A stretch of DNA of 47,016 bases from the NCBI GenBank assembly GCA_017472695.1, contig JAFUOQ010000012.1, forward strand, positions 1 through 47,016. The letters run 5' to 3'. Under the pieces are notes generated by a model. It did no database searches, was not told the origin of the DNA, and worked only from the letters and a program-made list of their open reading frames with translations. The translations under genes were made by a program, and so were the position numbers. Origin of the DNA: Clostridia bacterium (GTDB lineage: Bacteria; Bacillota; Clostridia; Oscillospirales; CAG-272). Position 1 is the stretch's first letter. Every line of letters starts with the position of its first letter. Of the stretch, positions 18,084 through 26,305 are shown piece by piece.

Positions 18084-18450
18084 TTAAAGAAAAATTACGT
18101 GTTTTTTACTATATTTTAGCATGTTTACGATTCTTTGGCTAAAAACATACTTTTCCTTTGGATGAATATCAATGTTGTCGCACACATCTCGACAGATAAC
18201 AGTCTTTACAAAAGGAATGACATCTTGTGCGCGAAGCTGTTCCTTTCGCATTTTCTCCCAAGCATAGCCCACACGGTCAAGATGGTCAGCTAGCTGAGTG
18301 ACAATGAATTTCAACTCGTCATTTTTAAAATGCCGTCTCCAAGCAAAAAATTAAAGCCTTTAGCATATCAAGATAAATGTCAGCTTCAGCTATACTTGCA
18401 CTGCTTTCACCCTGATAGCAAGCAATAAGACCGATTTTTCTGTTTTTTCT
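18084..18450 (-). pseudogene. Decayed sialate O-acetylesterase (SASA-type) remnant
   Basis: Read on the minus strand, the first frame gives KIGLIACYQGES and then LDMLKALIF. After a frameshift at about 18332 it continues as WRRHFKNDELKFIVTQLAD and IHPKEKYVFSQRI. These blocks match the conserved second half of sialate O-acetylesterases and related SGNH-type esterases (QGES, WR-x-F, IVQLAD and the catalytic DIHP). The N-terminal half is missing, and the GLIACYQG piece may be an early motif joined to the later one by deletion. The intact enzyme would remove acetyl groups from sialic acid or similar glycans. The remnant is not expected to be functional. The rest of the 17973-18560 gap holds only the pckG promoter and AT-rich sequence. 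Confidence 0.7.
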
Positions 18451-18560
18451 ACAAGTACCATATTGTACTTTAATAAAAACTGATAATATTTTAACATAAA
18501 CCATTTAAAAATCCAACAAAAAATGATAAAATATTCCTATAAATATAATTTGGAGAAAGT

Positions 18561-19004
18561 ATGGAAATAGAGAGAAAGTTTTTAGTCGGTGCATTGCCAA
18601 ATCTAGAGGGCTGTCGTTATAGCGAAATTAAGCAAGGGTATGTCAGCTTTTCGCCAGAAATTAGAGTGCGTCAGTTGAACGATAAATACTATCGCACAGA
18701 AAAGGGCGAGGGTATGATTATGCGCGAGGAAAATGAGTGGGAGATAGACAAGGAAACGGCTGATCAAATGTTTTCCCAGGTTAAAACCAACATAATCAAA
18801 AAAACAAGGTATTATATTCCATATAATAAATACACCATTGAGCTGGACATTTATAAAGGCATATTTAAAGGGCTTGTCGTTGCAGAGGTTGAGTTTTCCT
18901 CTTTAGATGAAGCAAAGGCTTTCTCTCCGCCAGACTGGTTTTTAGAGGACATCAGCGAGAAAAGGGAATATAGAAACAAAATTTTAGCCTTAAAAAGACC
19001 CTAA
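18561..19004 (+). CDS. CYTH-domain protein, triphosphate-binding enzyme
   Basis: The 147-residue product opens with the ExExK signature (MEIERKFLV), which in CYTH proteins binds divalent metal and triphosphate. Further paired charged residues typical of the triphosphate tunnel barrel follow (IRVRQL, KYTIELDIYKG and VEVEFSS-like strands). Known members are triphosphatases for thiamine triphosphate or inorganic polyphosphate, and class IV adenylate cyclases. The sequence alone does not choose between them, although triphosphatase is the commoner activity for short bacterial members. A TTTGGAG site precedes the ATG. The gene stands alone upstream of tyrS. Confidence 0.85.
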   Translation: MEIERKFLVGALPNLEGCRYSEIKQGYVSFSPEIRVRQLNDKYYRTEKGEGMIMREENEWEIDKETADQMFSQVKTNIIKKTRYYIPYNKYTIELDIYKGIFKGLVVAEVEFSSLDEAKAFSPPDWFLEDISEKREYRNKILALKRP

Positions 19005-19077
19005 ATTGCAACTATCTATTGACAAAAAGACTTTAGTTTGCTAAAATTATCAATATATTATAAGATCTATGCTTTGC

Positions 19078-19131
19078 GCGCTTTTTAGGTGCGTCATTCC
19101 TAGCGTAGTCGAGGAATCTAAAGCAAAATAG
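19078..19131. repeat. Small dispersed inverted-repeat element upstream of tyrS
   Basis: The core GTCATTCCTAGCG...GAGGAATCT forms an imperfect palindrome (ATTCCT / AGGAAT). It looks like the small extragenic repeats that many gut Firmicutes carry near genes. No other copy of this exact type is visible in the window. Confidence 0.4.
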
Positions 19132-19157
19132 AATCTCAAACGACAATGAGGTATAAA

Positions 19158-20375
19158 ATGAAGATTTATGACGAGTTAGTTGCCCGTGGACTTATCGCAC
19201 AGGTAACAAATGAAGAAGAAATTAGAGAAATGATTGATAACGGCAAAGCCGTTTTCTATATAGGATTTGACCCAACAGCAGATAGCTTGCACGTTGGTCA
19301 CTTTATGGCGTTATGTCTTATGAAAAGACTCCAAATGGCAGGCAACCGTCCAATTGCTCTTATTGGTGGCGGTACTGCTTACATTGGCGACCCATCGGGA
19401 AGAACCGATATGCGTTCAATGATGACAAAGGAGTCGATTGAGCACAACTGTGAGTGCTTTAAAAAGCAAATGTCTCGCTTTATTGAGTTTGGAGAGGGCA
19501 AGGCTCAAATGGTTAATAACGCAGATTGGCTTTTGGATCTTAACTATATTGAGTTTATTCGCGATATTGGTGCTTGCTTCTCGGTTAACAATATGTTAAG
19601 AGCAAAGTGCTATGAGCAAAGACTTGAAAAGGGACTATCCTTCCTTGAATTTAACTATATGCTTATGCAATCCTATGACTTCTTGGAGCTTTATAACCGC
19701 TATGGCTGTAATATGCAGTTCGGCGGAGATGACCAATGGTCAAATATGCTTGGCGGAACTGAATTAATCAGAAAGAAGCTCGGCAAGGATGCGCACGCAA
19801 TGACAATTACTCTCCTACTTAACTCCGAGGGTAAAAAGATGGGTAAAACACAATCAGGCGCTGTATGGCTTGACCCAAATAAAACCGCTCCATATGACTT
19901 TTATCAATATTGGAGAAACGTTGCGGATGCAGATGTATTAAAATGCATTAGAATGCTTACATTCCTACCACTTGAAGAAATTGACAAGATGGACACATGG
20001 GAGGGTAGCCAGTTAAATACCGCAAAAGAGATTCTTGCATATGAGCTTACAAAGCTTGTTCACGGTGAAGAGGAAGCAGAAAAAGCACAAGCGGCTGCTA
20101 AATCAATTTTTGGTGCTGGTGGAAGCGAGAATATGCCAACAGAAGCACTTTCAAATGATGACTTTATCGATGGCAAGATTGACATTCTTTCAATCCTTGT
20201 AAAGGCTGGTCTTGTTCCATCAAGAAGTGAAGCAAGACGAGCAGTTGAGCAAGGCGGCGTAACAGTTGACGGTGATAAGGTAACCGATACAAGAAAAGCA
20301 TATACAACCGACGAGGTTGCAAATGGCTTGGTTGTTCGTCGTGGTAAGAAAGCATTTAAAAAGGTAACACTTTAA
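19158..20375 (+). CDS. tyrS: Tyrosyl-tRNA synthetase
   Basis: It charges tRNA-Tyr. The start chosen is the ATG at 19158, because GAGGT lies at the right distance before it while the ATG at 19146 has no site; this gives 405 residues. The class I signature appears as HVGH (near residue 46) and the second as KMGKT in place of KMSKS. The DxxxxxGxxxQW region (GGDDQWSNM) binds tyrosine, and an S4 RNA-binding domain ends the protein. The leader contains no T-box motif that I can see. Two hairpin terminators follow. Confidence 0.96.
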   Translation: MKIYDELVARGLIAQVTNEEEIREMIDNGKAVFYIGFDPTADSLHVGHFMALCLMKRLQMAGNRPIALIGGGTAYIGDPSGRTDMRSMMTKESIEHNCECFKKQMSRFIEFGEGKAQMVNNADWLLDLNYIEFIRDIGACFSVNNMLRAKCYEQRLEKGLSFLEFNYMLMQSYDFLELYNRYGCNMQFGGDDQWSNMLGGTELIRKKLGKDAHAMTITLLLNSEGKKMGKTQSGAVWLDPNKTAPYDFYQYWRNVADADVLKCIRMLTFLPLEEIDKMDTWEGSQLNTAKEILAYELTKLVHGEEEAEKAQAAAKSIFGAGGSENMPTEALSNDDFIDGKIDILSILVKAGLVPSRSEARRAVEQGGVTVDGDKVTDTRKAYTTDEVANGLVVRRGKKAFKKVTL

Positions 20376-20406
20376 AGGCTTGAATCGAAAGCACTAATTA
20401 AAGTAA

Positions 20407-20433
20407 AAAGAGGTCGAAAGACCTCTTTTATTT
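20407..20433 (+). terminator. Terminator after tyrS
   Basis: A perfect AAAGAGGTC / GACCTCTTT stem with a four-base GAAA-type loop and a T-rich tail, 31 bases after the stop. Confidence 0.85.
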
Positions 20434-20503
20434 ATGCAATTCTAAAGCCGTCATTTAAGTGTAGTGGCAGGCGTTCTCGACTGTCCGTTTTATAAATAAG
20501 CAA

Positions 20504-20537
20504 AAATTCACGCACAAACGCGTGGATTTTTATTTTT
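20504..20537 (+). terminator. Second hairpin before the GH3 gene
   Basis: A CACGC / GCGTG stem, extended by A-T pairs, with a T-rich tail. It is either a back-up terminator for tyrS or part of a small intergenic repeat; it lies just upstream of the GH3 promoter. Confidence 0.55.
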
Positions 20538-20540
20538 TGG

Positions 20541-20569
20541 TTGATTTTTATAATATAAAATGTTAAACT
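20541..20569 (+). promoter_or_regulatory. Promoter for the GH3 glycosidase
   Basis: TTGATT at 20541 and TAAACT at 20564 are 17 bases apart, 37 bases before the ATG. An AAGGAG site follows. Confidence 0.5.
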
Positions 20570-20606
20570 ATAAATAGCAAATTTTTACCCATGCAAGGAG
20601 AATCAT

Positions 20607-23312
20607 ATGAAATACGAAAACAACTATTATAAGGACTACGACCTTGGCAATTTGCCAAAGGATTCCGTAAAGGAGTTAGAGAAATTATCTCTTGAGAGCG
20701 CAAAAGAGGGCATTGTAATGCTAGAGAATAAAAACAATGTTCTTCCGCTAAAAAAAGGTGACCACGTGTCTATTTTTGGCAGAATTCAACGCGAATACTA
20801 CAAGAGTGGAACAGGTTCTGGTGGACTTGTTAATGTTAAATATGTTACTAACATTGTTGACGAGCTTAAAAAATTTGATGATATAAAAATTAATGAAGAG
20901 CTTTTGGCAGCTTACGAGGAATGGAAAAAGGAAAATCCATTCGATAAAGGGCAGGGCTGGGGCGGTGAGCCTTGGTGCCAAAAGGAAATGGAAATTGATA
21001 TTGACCTTGTAAAAAAAGCCAAAGAATTTGGTGATAAGGCTATTGTTGTAATCGGTAGAACCGCGGGTGAGGACAGAGATAACTCTGCTGCCGAGGGTAG
21101 TTACTTGCTTTCAAAGGGCGAGCAGGAGCTTCTTGCCAAGGTTTCAAGCGTTTTTGACAAGGTAATAGTGATTCTTAATGTTGGTGCTATAATTGATATG
21201 AAATGGGTAGAAAAATACAACATTTCATCTGTTTTGTATGTATGGCAAGGTGGTATGTGTGGTGGCAAGGCTTGTGCTGAAGTTTTAATGGGCTATTCCC
21301 CATGTGGTAAGCTTGCAGATACTATTGCATATGATATTTCCGACTATTCATCAACTGCAAACTTCGGTGGTGAGGAAAAGAATATCTATAAAGAGGATAT
21401 TTATGTGGGATATCGTTACTTTGAAACCTTTGCACCCGAAAAGGCACTATATCCATTTGGCTATGGTCTATCATATACAACCTTTGATATAAGGGCAAAT
21501 GCTTGTGTCGATGGGGATAAGATTTGTGTTAAAGCAACAGTTGAAAACACAGGCAATTGTGATGGTAAAGAGGTAGTACAAATCTACTTTGGAGCACCTA
21601 ATGGCAAGCTAGGAAAAGCAAGCCGAGAGCTCATTGCTTATGCTAAAACAAAAATGCTAAAAAGTGGCGAAAAAGAGACACTCTCCCTTGAATTTTCTAT
21701 AAATGATATGGCTTGCTACGATGATTCGGGAGCTACCGGTAACAAAAACTGCTATGTACTTGAAGCAGGTCAATACATTATTTATGTTGGAAAATGTGTA
21801 AGATGCTGTGAGCCCGTTTTTGTTTATATGCAAAACGAAACAGAGGTGGTAAGAAAATGCGTTCAAGCATTGCCACCAAAGATTGCATTTGATAGAATGA
21901 AAAATGTAGGTGGCAAAATTACATATGAGCCAGCTCCAACTATTGAATATGACCTAATTGAAAGAATAAATAATAACCTACCAGCAGAAATTAAATACAC
22001 AGGCGACAAAGGAATTAAGCTTGAGGATGTAAGAACAGGCAAAAATACAATGGATGAGTTTATTGCTCAATTGACACCCGATGAGCTTTGCTGTTTAGTA
22101 CGTGGTGAGGGCATGAACTCACCAAAGGTTACCCCGGGTACAGGCTGTGCATTTGGCGGTGTAACTGAGAAATTAATTTCCTATGGTGTGCCAATCATTT
22201 GTGGTACTGACGGCCCTTCTGGTATTAGAATGGACAGTGGCTTGCAAGCGACAAGTATGCCGAATGGCACATGCTTGGCTTGTACATTTAATGACAAGCT
22301 AGTTTCAGACCTATATTCACTTGAGGGTGTCGAGATGACCGCATATGAAATAGATGTTATTCTTGGCCCCGGTATCAACATTCACAGAAGCCCACTAAAT
22401 GGTAGAAACTTTGAGTATTTCTCTGAAGACCCATATTTAACAGGAAAAATGGCTGTTGCTATTTCCAAAGGACTCAATCGTGTTGGCGTTTATGCAACAA
22501 TTAAGCACTTTATGGCTAATAGCCAAGAGTGGAAACGTCACACAGGCGATTCAGTTCTTTCTGAAAGGGCACTTCGCGAGATTTATGCGCGCCCGTTTGA
22601 AATAGCAGTAAAAGATGGCGAGGTTAAGTCAATAATGACCGCATACAACGCAGTAAATGGCTACCATGCAGCATCTAACTATGACCTTACAAAAACTCTC
22701 CTTCGCGATGACTGGGGCTATGACGGATTTGTAATGACTGACTGGTGGGCACACATAACCAATTTGGACGGCACAACCTCAACAAGCGATTTTGCTACTA
22801 TGGTTAAATGCCAAAACGATATTTATATGGTTATGGAAAATGCAAAAAACAACCCAGATAACCTAAAAGCTAGTCTTGAAAGCGGCTATTTAACAATTGG
22901 AGAGCTACAGGTTTGTGCAAAGCGAATTTGCGAATTTGCAATGACTACCCACGCATACGAAAGATTTAAAGCAAACGGATTTAAATATGATATTGAAGCA
23001 CTAGATACATCAAATATGGAAGTAAGATACGAGCTTTCGGATGTCGCTTTAGGTCAAGCATATGAGCTTCAGTTTACAAAGGGTGGCAAGTATGTAGTAG
23101 AGATAGAGTTTACAACTCCTCAAAGCGAGCTTGCTCAAATCAAGATTCCTTTAAAGCTAAACAAAACCGATGCCTGTACCTTTGTTGCCAAGGGAACAAA
23201 TGGAAAGACAGGCACAGTTAAAGCACAGGTGTCAATTATGCAATGGAAGCAAAGCCTAACCTTTACATCGAGCGACGAGGTTGAAATTAAAAAGGTTAAA
23301 TTCCTATTATAA
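20607..23312 (+). CDS. Glycoside hydrolase family 3 enzyme with permuted domain order
   Basis: A probable beta-glucosidase or related exo-glycosidase of 901 residues. The usual order is reversed. The alpha/beta sandwich that normally comes second is at about residues 25-290 (ESAKEGIVMLENKNNVLPL, later LFPFGYGLSYT-like LYPFGYGLSYT). A fibronectin-III-like domain follows at about 300-410, and the TIM barrel is last (about 490-800). The predicted nucleophile is Asp712 in FVMTDWW, where the common motif is SDWW. KHF and the NGRNFEYFSEDP active-site segment are intact. No signal peptide is present, so it should act inside the cell on imported oligosaccharides. Permuted GH3 enzymes are known from rumen Ruminococcus and Butyrivibrio. 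It has its own promoter. Confidence 0.92.
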   Translation: MKYENNYYKDYDLGNLPKDSVKELEKLSLESAKEGIVMLENKNNVLPLKKGDHVSIFGRIQREYYKSGTGSGGLVNVKYVTNIVDELKKFDDIKINEELLAAYEEWKKENPFDKGQGWGGEPWCQKEMEIDIDLVKKAKEFGDKAIVVIGRTAGEDRDNSAAEGSYLLSKGEQELLAKVSSVFDKVIVILNVGAIIDMKWVEKYNISSVLYVWQGGMCGGKACAEVLMGYSPCGKLADTIAYDISDYSSTANFGGEEKNIYKEDIYVGYRYFETFAPEKALYPFGYGLSYTTFDIRANACVDGDKICVKATVENTGNCDGKEVVQIYFGAPNGKLGKASRELIAYAKTKMLKSGEKETLSLEFSINDMACYDDSGATGNKNCYVLEAGQYIIYVGKCVRCCEPVFVYMQNETEVVRKCVQALPPKIAFDRMKNVGGKITYEPAPTIEYDLIERINNNLPAEIKYTGDKGIKLEDVRTGKNTMDEFIAQLTPDELCCLVRGEGMNSPKVTPGTGCAFGGVTEKLISYGVPIICGTDGPSGIRMDSGLQATSMPNGTCLACTFNDKLVSDLYSLEGVEMTAYEIDVILGPGINIHRSPLNGRNFEYFSEDPYLTGKMAVAISKGLNRVGVYATIKHFMANSQEWKRHTGDSVLSERALREIYARPFEIAVKDGEVKSIMTAYNAVNGYHAASNYDLTKTLLRDDWGYDGFVMTDWWAHITNLDGTTSTSDFATMVKCQNDIYMVMENAKNNPDNLKASLESGYLTIGELQVCAKRICEFAMTTHAYERFKANGFKYDIEALDTSNMEVRYELSDVALGQAYELQFTKGGKYVVEIEFTTPQSELAQIKIPLKLNKTDACTFVAKGTNGKTGTVKAQVSIMQWKQSLTFTSSDEVEIKKVKFLL

Positions 23313-23339
23313 GCAGATATTTCTTAATACCGCCACAAC

Positions 23340-23390
23340 ACCAAGCCTTCCCTAGCAGGGAAGGTGTCGCCAAAGGCGACGGATGAGTAG
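23340..23390. repeat. Two-hairpin dispersed repeat after the GH3 gene
   Basis: Two adjacent perfect hairpins, CTTCCCT-AGC-AGGGAAG and GTCGCC-AAA-GGCGAC, are followed by GGATGAG. The same two-hairpin plan, with different stem sequences, recurs twice near 46810-46960. It is probably a non-coding mobile-derived repeat of the REP/MITE kind. Confidence 0.6.
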
Positions 23391-23473
23391 AGCATTTTAT
23401 GATAAGCAATGGGGGAGAGGCTTACTTTTCTCAACTTAATCAACAGATAAAATGAAATAAAAAGGAAAGAATT

Positions 23474-23989
23474 ATGCAAAATATTTTAATTGTAGTCGAT
23501 ATGCAAAATGACTTTATAGATGGCGCACTTGGTACACCTGAGGCTGAGTCAATCGTGCCAATAGTTAAGGATGTAATTTTAGCGCATAAGGGCAGAGTGA
23601 TTTTTACAAAAGACACACACTCCCCCGACTATTTATTAACTCAAGAGGGCAAAAATCTACCTGTTTTACACTGTATAAAGGGATTGTACGGATGGGAAAT
23701 AGCCGATAGCCTGAAGGAGTACGCAAAAGAGGTGGTCGAAAAGCCAACCTTTGGCTCAGTGGCCCTTGCCGAGCAGTTGAAGGTGGAAAATGAAAAAAGC
23801 CCAATAGAAAAGATTACTCTTGTAGGGCTTTGCACCGATATTTGTGTTATTTCTAATGCTCTTTTATTAAAGGCAACATTCCCCGAGATTGATATAGAGG
23901 TTATCTCAAGTGCCTGTGCAGGAGTTACGCCAGAAAGCCACGAAAACGCGTTAAACGCAATGAAAATGTGTCAAATTATAGTTAAATGA
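23474..23989 (+). CDS. Isochorismatase-family cysteine hydrolase, nicotinamidase-like
   Basis: The 171-residue product shows the family triad: Asp in VVDMQNDF (residue 9), Lys in VEKPTFGS (near residue 82) and Cys in GLCTDICV (near residue 121). DTHSPDY and LHCIKG supply the metal and substrate pocket residues seen in nicotinamidases. The likely reaction is nicotinamide to nicotinate in NAD salvage, though other amide hydrolases share this fold. An AAGGAAAG site precedes the start. The DUF1292 gene begins 10 bases later. Confidence 0.87.
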   Translation: MQNILIVVDMQNDFIDGALGTPEAESIVPIVKDVILAHKGRVIFTKDTHSPDYLLTQEGKNLPVLHCIKGLYGWEIADSLKEYAKEVVEKPTFGSVALAEQLKVENEKSPIEKITLVGLCTDICVISNALLLKATFPEIDIEVISSACAGVTPESHENALNAMKMCQIIVK

Positions 23990-23999
23990 GGAGTATAAA

Positions 24000-24305
24000 A
24001 TGGACAACGAATCTTTAAACAATAACGAATATGAAGAAGATATTGTCACCTTGACAAGTCCTGATGGAGAAAAAATTGATTTTATCGAAATCGCAGGAAT
24101 AGCACACAAGGATGGATTTTATTTAATTTTACAGCCTGTTGAGCTTTTGGAGGGCATGACAGAGGATGAGGCACTTGTTTTTAAGGTGTCACAAACTGAA
24201 GACGGCGAGGAAAAATTTGAAATTGAGCTCGATGAAGAAATAATTGAAGCAGTATTTGCCGAATACGACCGTCTTTGTGACGAAGCACAAAAGAATGCTG
24301 AATAA
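24000..24305 (+). CDS. DUF1292 family protein
   Basis: A 101-residue acidic protein of the DUF1292 family, common in Firmicutes. The family pattern is visible as TLTSPDGEKIDFIEIAGI, then YLILQPVE, then EEALVFKV-like DEALVFKV. No enzymatic motif or membrane segment is present, and its function is not known. It follows the nicotinamidase-like gene by 10 bases, behind a GAGGAG site, and shares its terminator. DUF1292 genes elsewhere often sit near yrrK or alaS; this setting differs. Confidence 0.85.
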   Translation: MDNESLNNNEYEEDIVTLTSPDGEKIDFIEIAGIAHKDGFYLILQPVELLEGMTEDEALVFKVSQTEDGEEKFEIELDEEIIEAVFAEYDRLCDEAQKNAE

Positions 24306-24308
24306 TAG

Positions 24309-24337
24309 AAAAAACGCACACCCTGTGTGCGTTTTTT
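24309..24337. terminator. Bidirectional terminator between DUF1292 and malQ
   Basis: A perfect AAAAAACGCACA / TGTGTGCGTTTTTT-type stem with a CCC loop between two convergent genes. Confidence 0.9.
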
Positions 24338-24342
24338 GATTT

Positions 24343-25776
24343 TTAGCTCCTTGAATAAAGCTTGTTCCAAGCCTTTAATTTCTGACGGTCGATTGCTCCA
24401 AATTGCTCCTTGGTAATTCTGAATGACCAGTTGTCATCACAGCTGCCAGGGGTATTTAGACGAGTATCTTTTCCGTACTTTAGTAAGTCTTGAATTGGAA
24501 AAATTACAAGTCCCGCATGGCTTGCCAGCATTGAGCGAATTACAGTGTCGTAGCAGTTGTCCCAGTTGGCACTCTCATAGCCAAAATAGTCAAGGAACTT
24601 CTGCCGTTTTTCCTTGTCAAGCTCCCAAACATAGCCAAGCAGAGTATTATTGTCGTGTGTGCCTGTGTATGCAACGCAATTATTTATATAATTGTGGGGC
24701 AAGTGTATTGAGTTATCTTCACCTAAAAGGGCAAATTGTAAAACTCTCATACCAGGGTAAGTGGAAGCCTTTACTAGCTTTTCAACCGCTGGAGTTATCT
24801 CTCCCAAATCCTCTGCAATTATTAATTTGTCATTGCAAATATCTCCAAACGCTTTAATTAGGCTCATTCCTGGACCCTTTACCCATTTTCCGTTTCTTGC
24901 TGTGGTTTCTGTTGCTGGAATTGAAAAATAGGATTCCAAGCCTCTAAAATGGTCAATTCTTACACCGTCAAAAAGCTCACACATAAAGCTCATGCGCTTT
25001 TTCCACCAAGTGTAGCCATTTTCCTTCATTTTTTTCCAGTTATAAAGTGGATTTCCCCAAAGCTGACCATCCTCACTAAAATAGTCTGGTGGAACTCCTG
25101 CTACATTGGTTGGCTGATAATGCTCGTCAAGCAAAAATTCCTCTGGGTTTGCCCAAACATCACTTGAATCATGAGCAACATAAATTGGTACATCACCTAT
25201 AATTTTTACACCCTTTTTGTTGGCATATTCTTTAATTTCAAGCCAACCTGTGATTGCCATATACTGTATAAATTTCCAAGCGTGTAAGGTGTCCTTGCTT
25301 GGTTTGTCTTTTGTCCATTTTGTCCACTCTGTGTCGCCATTTACACTTTTCAGTGCCATAAATTCGCAAAACTTTTCAGTTTCAGGATGGCTTTTATAAA
25401 AGTCATCAAGCACCTTTGTTTCTAAAAATCTTGACGATGCTTTTTTGAGTAGCTTCATTCTATCGCGATTTAGCTTTGTAAACTCGCATGCATAAGGGCT
25501 CTTTTGCTTTGCCTCCTCAAGCTCTGCGCGTGTTATAAGCTCACGTCTGTATAGCTTTTCCACATCAATAAAATATGGATTTACACTAAATGCAGAATAT
25601 GATTTATAAGGTGAGTTATATTCATCAGGTAAGCAGAAGGGAAGCACCTGCCAATAGGTAAAGCCACATTCTGCTAAAAAATCAATAAACTCCTTTGCAC
25701 TTTTTGAAAATGCACCCTCAGAGTAGTCACCCCAAAGAGTAGATACATGCATTAAAACTCCACTAGCTCGTTTCAT
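24343..25776 (-). CDS. malQ: 4-alpha-glucanotransferase
   Basis: A GH77 amylomaltase of 477 residues that transfers maltosyl units between alpha-1,4-glucans, serving glycogen or maltodextrin turnover. The nucleophile motif VRIDHFRGLE and the acid/base motif IIAEDLGEIT are both intact, as is the GTHDNNT segment. There is no signal peptide, so it is cytoplasmic. The opening MKRASGVLMHVSTLWGDY segment is the usual start. It is monocistronic with a strong promoter. Confidence 0.95.
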   Translation of the reverse strand: MKRASGVLMHVSTLWGDYSEGAFSKSAKEFIDFLAECGFTYWQVLPFCLPDEYNSPYKSYSAFSVNPYFIDVEKLYRRELITRAELEEAKQKSPYACEFTKLNRDRMKLLKKASSRFLETKVLDDFYKSHPETEKFCEFMALKSVNGDTEWTKWTKDKPSKDTLHAWKFIQYMAITGWLEIKEYANKKGVKIIGDVPIYVAHDSSDVWANPEEFLLDEHYQPTNVAGVPPDYFSEDGQLWGNPLYNWKKMKENGYTWWKKRMSFMCELFDGVRIDHFRGLESYFSIPATETTARNGKWVKGPGMSLIKAFGDICNDKLIIAEDLGEITPAVEKLVKASTYPGMRVLQFALLGEDNSIHLPHNYINNCVAYTGTHDNNTLLGYVWELDKEKRQKFLDYFGYESANWDNCYDTVIRSMLASHAGLVIFPIQDLLKYGKDTRLNTPGSCDDNWSFRITKEQFGAIDRQKLKAWNKLYSRS

Positions 25777-25803
25777 ATAATCTCCTAAAAATAATATATT
25801 TTT

Positions 25804-25832
25804 ATTCTATCATATGAAAGCGAATATTTCAA
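25804..25832 (-). promoter_or_regulatory. Promoter for malQ
   Basis: On the minus strand TTGAAA (25832-25827) and TAGAAT (25809-25804) are 17 bases apart, 28 bases before the ATG. Confidence 0.65.
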
Positions 25833-25945
25833 TAATTAATATTATAAACTAAATTATAATAAAATATTGAAATTTCTTCAAAAAGTATTATACTAAAATA
25901 GAAATATTTTGTAACGAGAACCATATGTCATATACATAATTTTTG

Positions 25946-26162
25946 ATGCGAGGCACATTGCTTTTATTGTTATTTTCCTCCTGCTTATGGTTGGACTTTT
26001 ATCTTGTTAATGTACGTTGTTCACCCACCGCAAGACGGCTTGCTATACCTAAATGATAACGATGGCTGGCTCGGCTACGTACTCCTACATCTTTTACTTG
26101 TAATTGTCTGCATCACACTAACCTATATAAAGCCGATAATTTGCGGTGTAAGCACTGTGTAG
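25946..26162 (+). pseudogene. Decayed small membrane-protein gene
   Basis: The 529-base gap between malQ and the big repeat protein is not empty. One frame reads ARHIAFIVIFLLLMVGLLSC and stops. The next frame picks up at about 25990 and reads FILLMYVVHPPQDGLLYL, then GYVLLHLLLVIVCITLTYI, ending at a TAG at 26160-26162. Two hydrophobic helices split across frames suggest a frameshifted membrane-protein remnant. A short intact reading (ATG at 26010, 50 residues) is also possible. I do not recognise the family. Base composition is richer in GC than the flanks. Confidence 0.35.
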
Positions 26163-26235
26163 AAAGCAAAAAATAATTAAAAGTGCTTGGCATACACTTT
26201 ATTTTTATAAAAAATGTAAATTTTTTTAAGAAATA

Positions 26236-26264
26236 TTGAATTTTGCAGTATGTTTGATTATAGT
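26236..26264 (+). promoter_or_regulatory. Promoter for the giant leucine-rich-repeat lipoprotein
   Basis: TTGAAT at 26236, 17 bases, then TATAGT at 26259, followed by a second TATAAT-like box. An AAGGAG site precedes the ATG. Confidence 0.65.
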
Positions 26265-26305
26265 ATAATTTTATAAAAAGAATAATTATTCAAAAGGAGA
26301 AAGAA

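Noticed and set aside
19005-19157. T-box leader for tyrS
   Set aside because: The conserved T-box sequence and terminator-antiterminator pair are not visible; the leader holds only a small palindromic repeat.
24423-25399. Plus-strand frames opposite malQ
   Set aside because: They are shadows of a clear GH77 gene on the minus strand.
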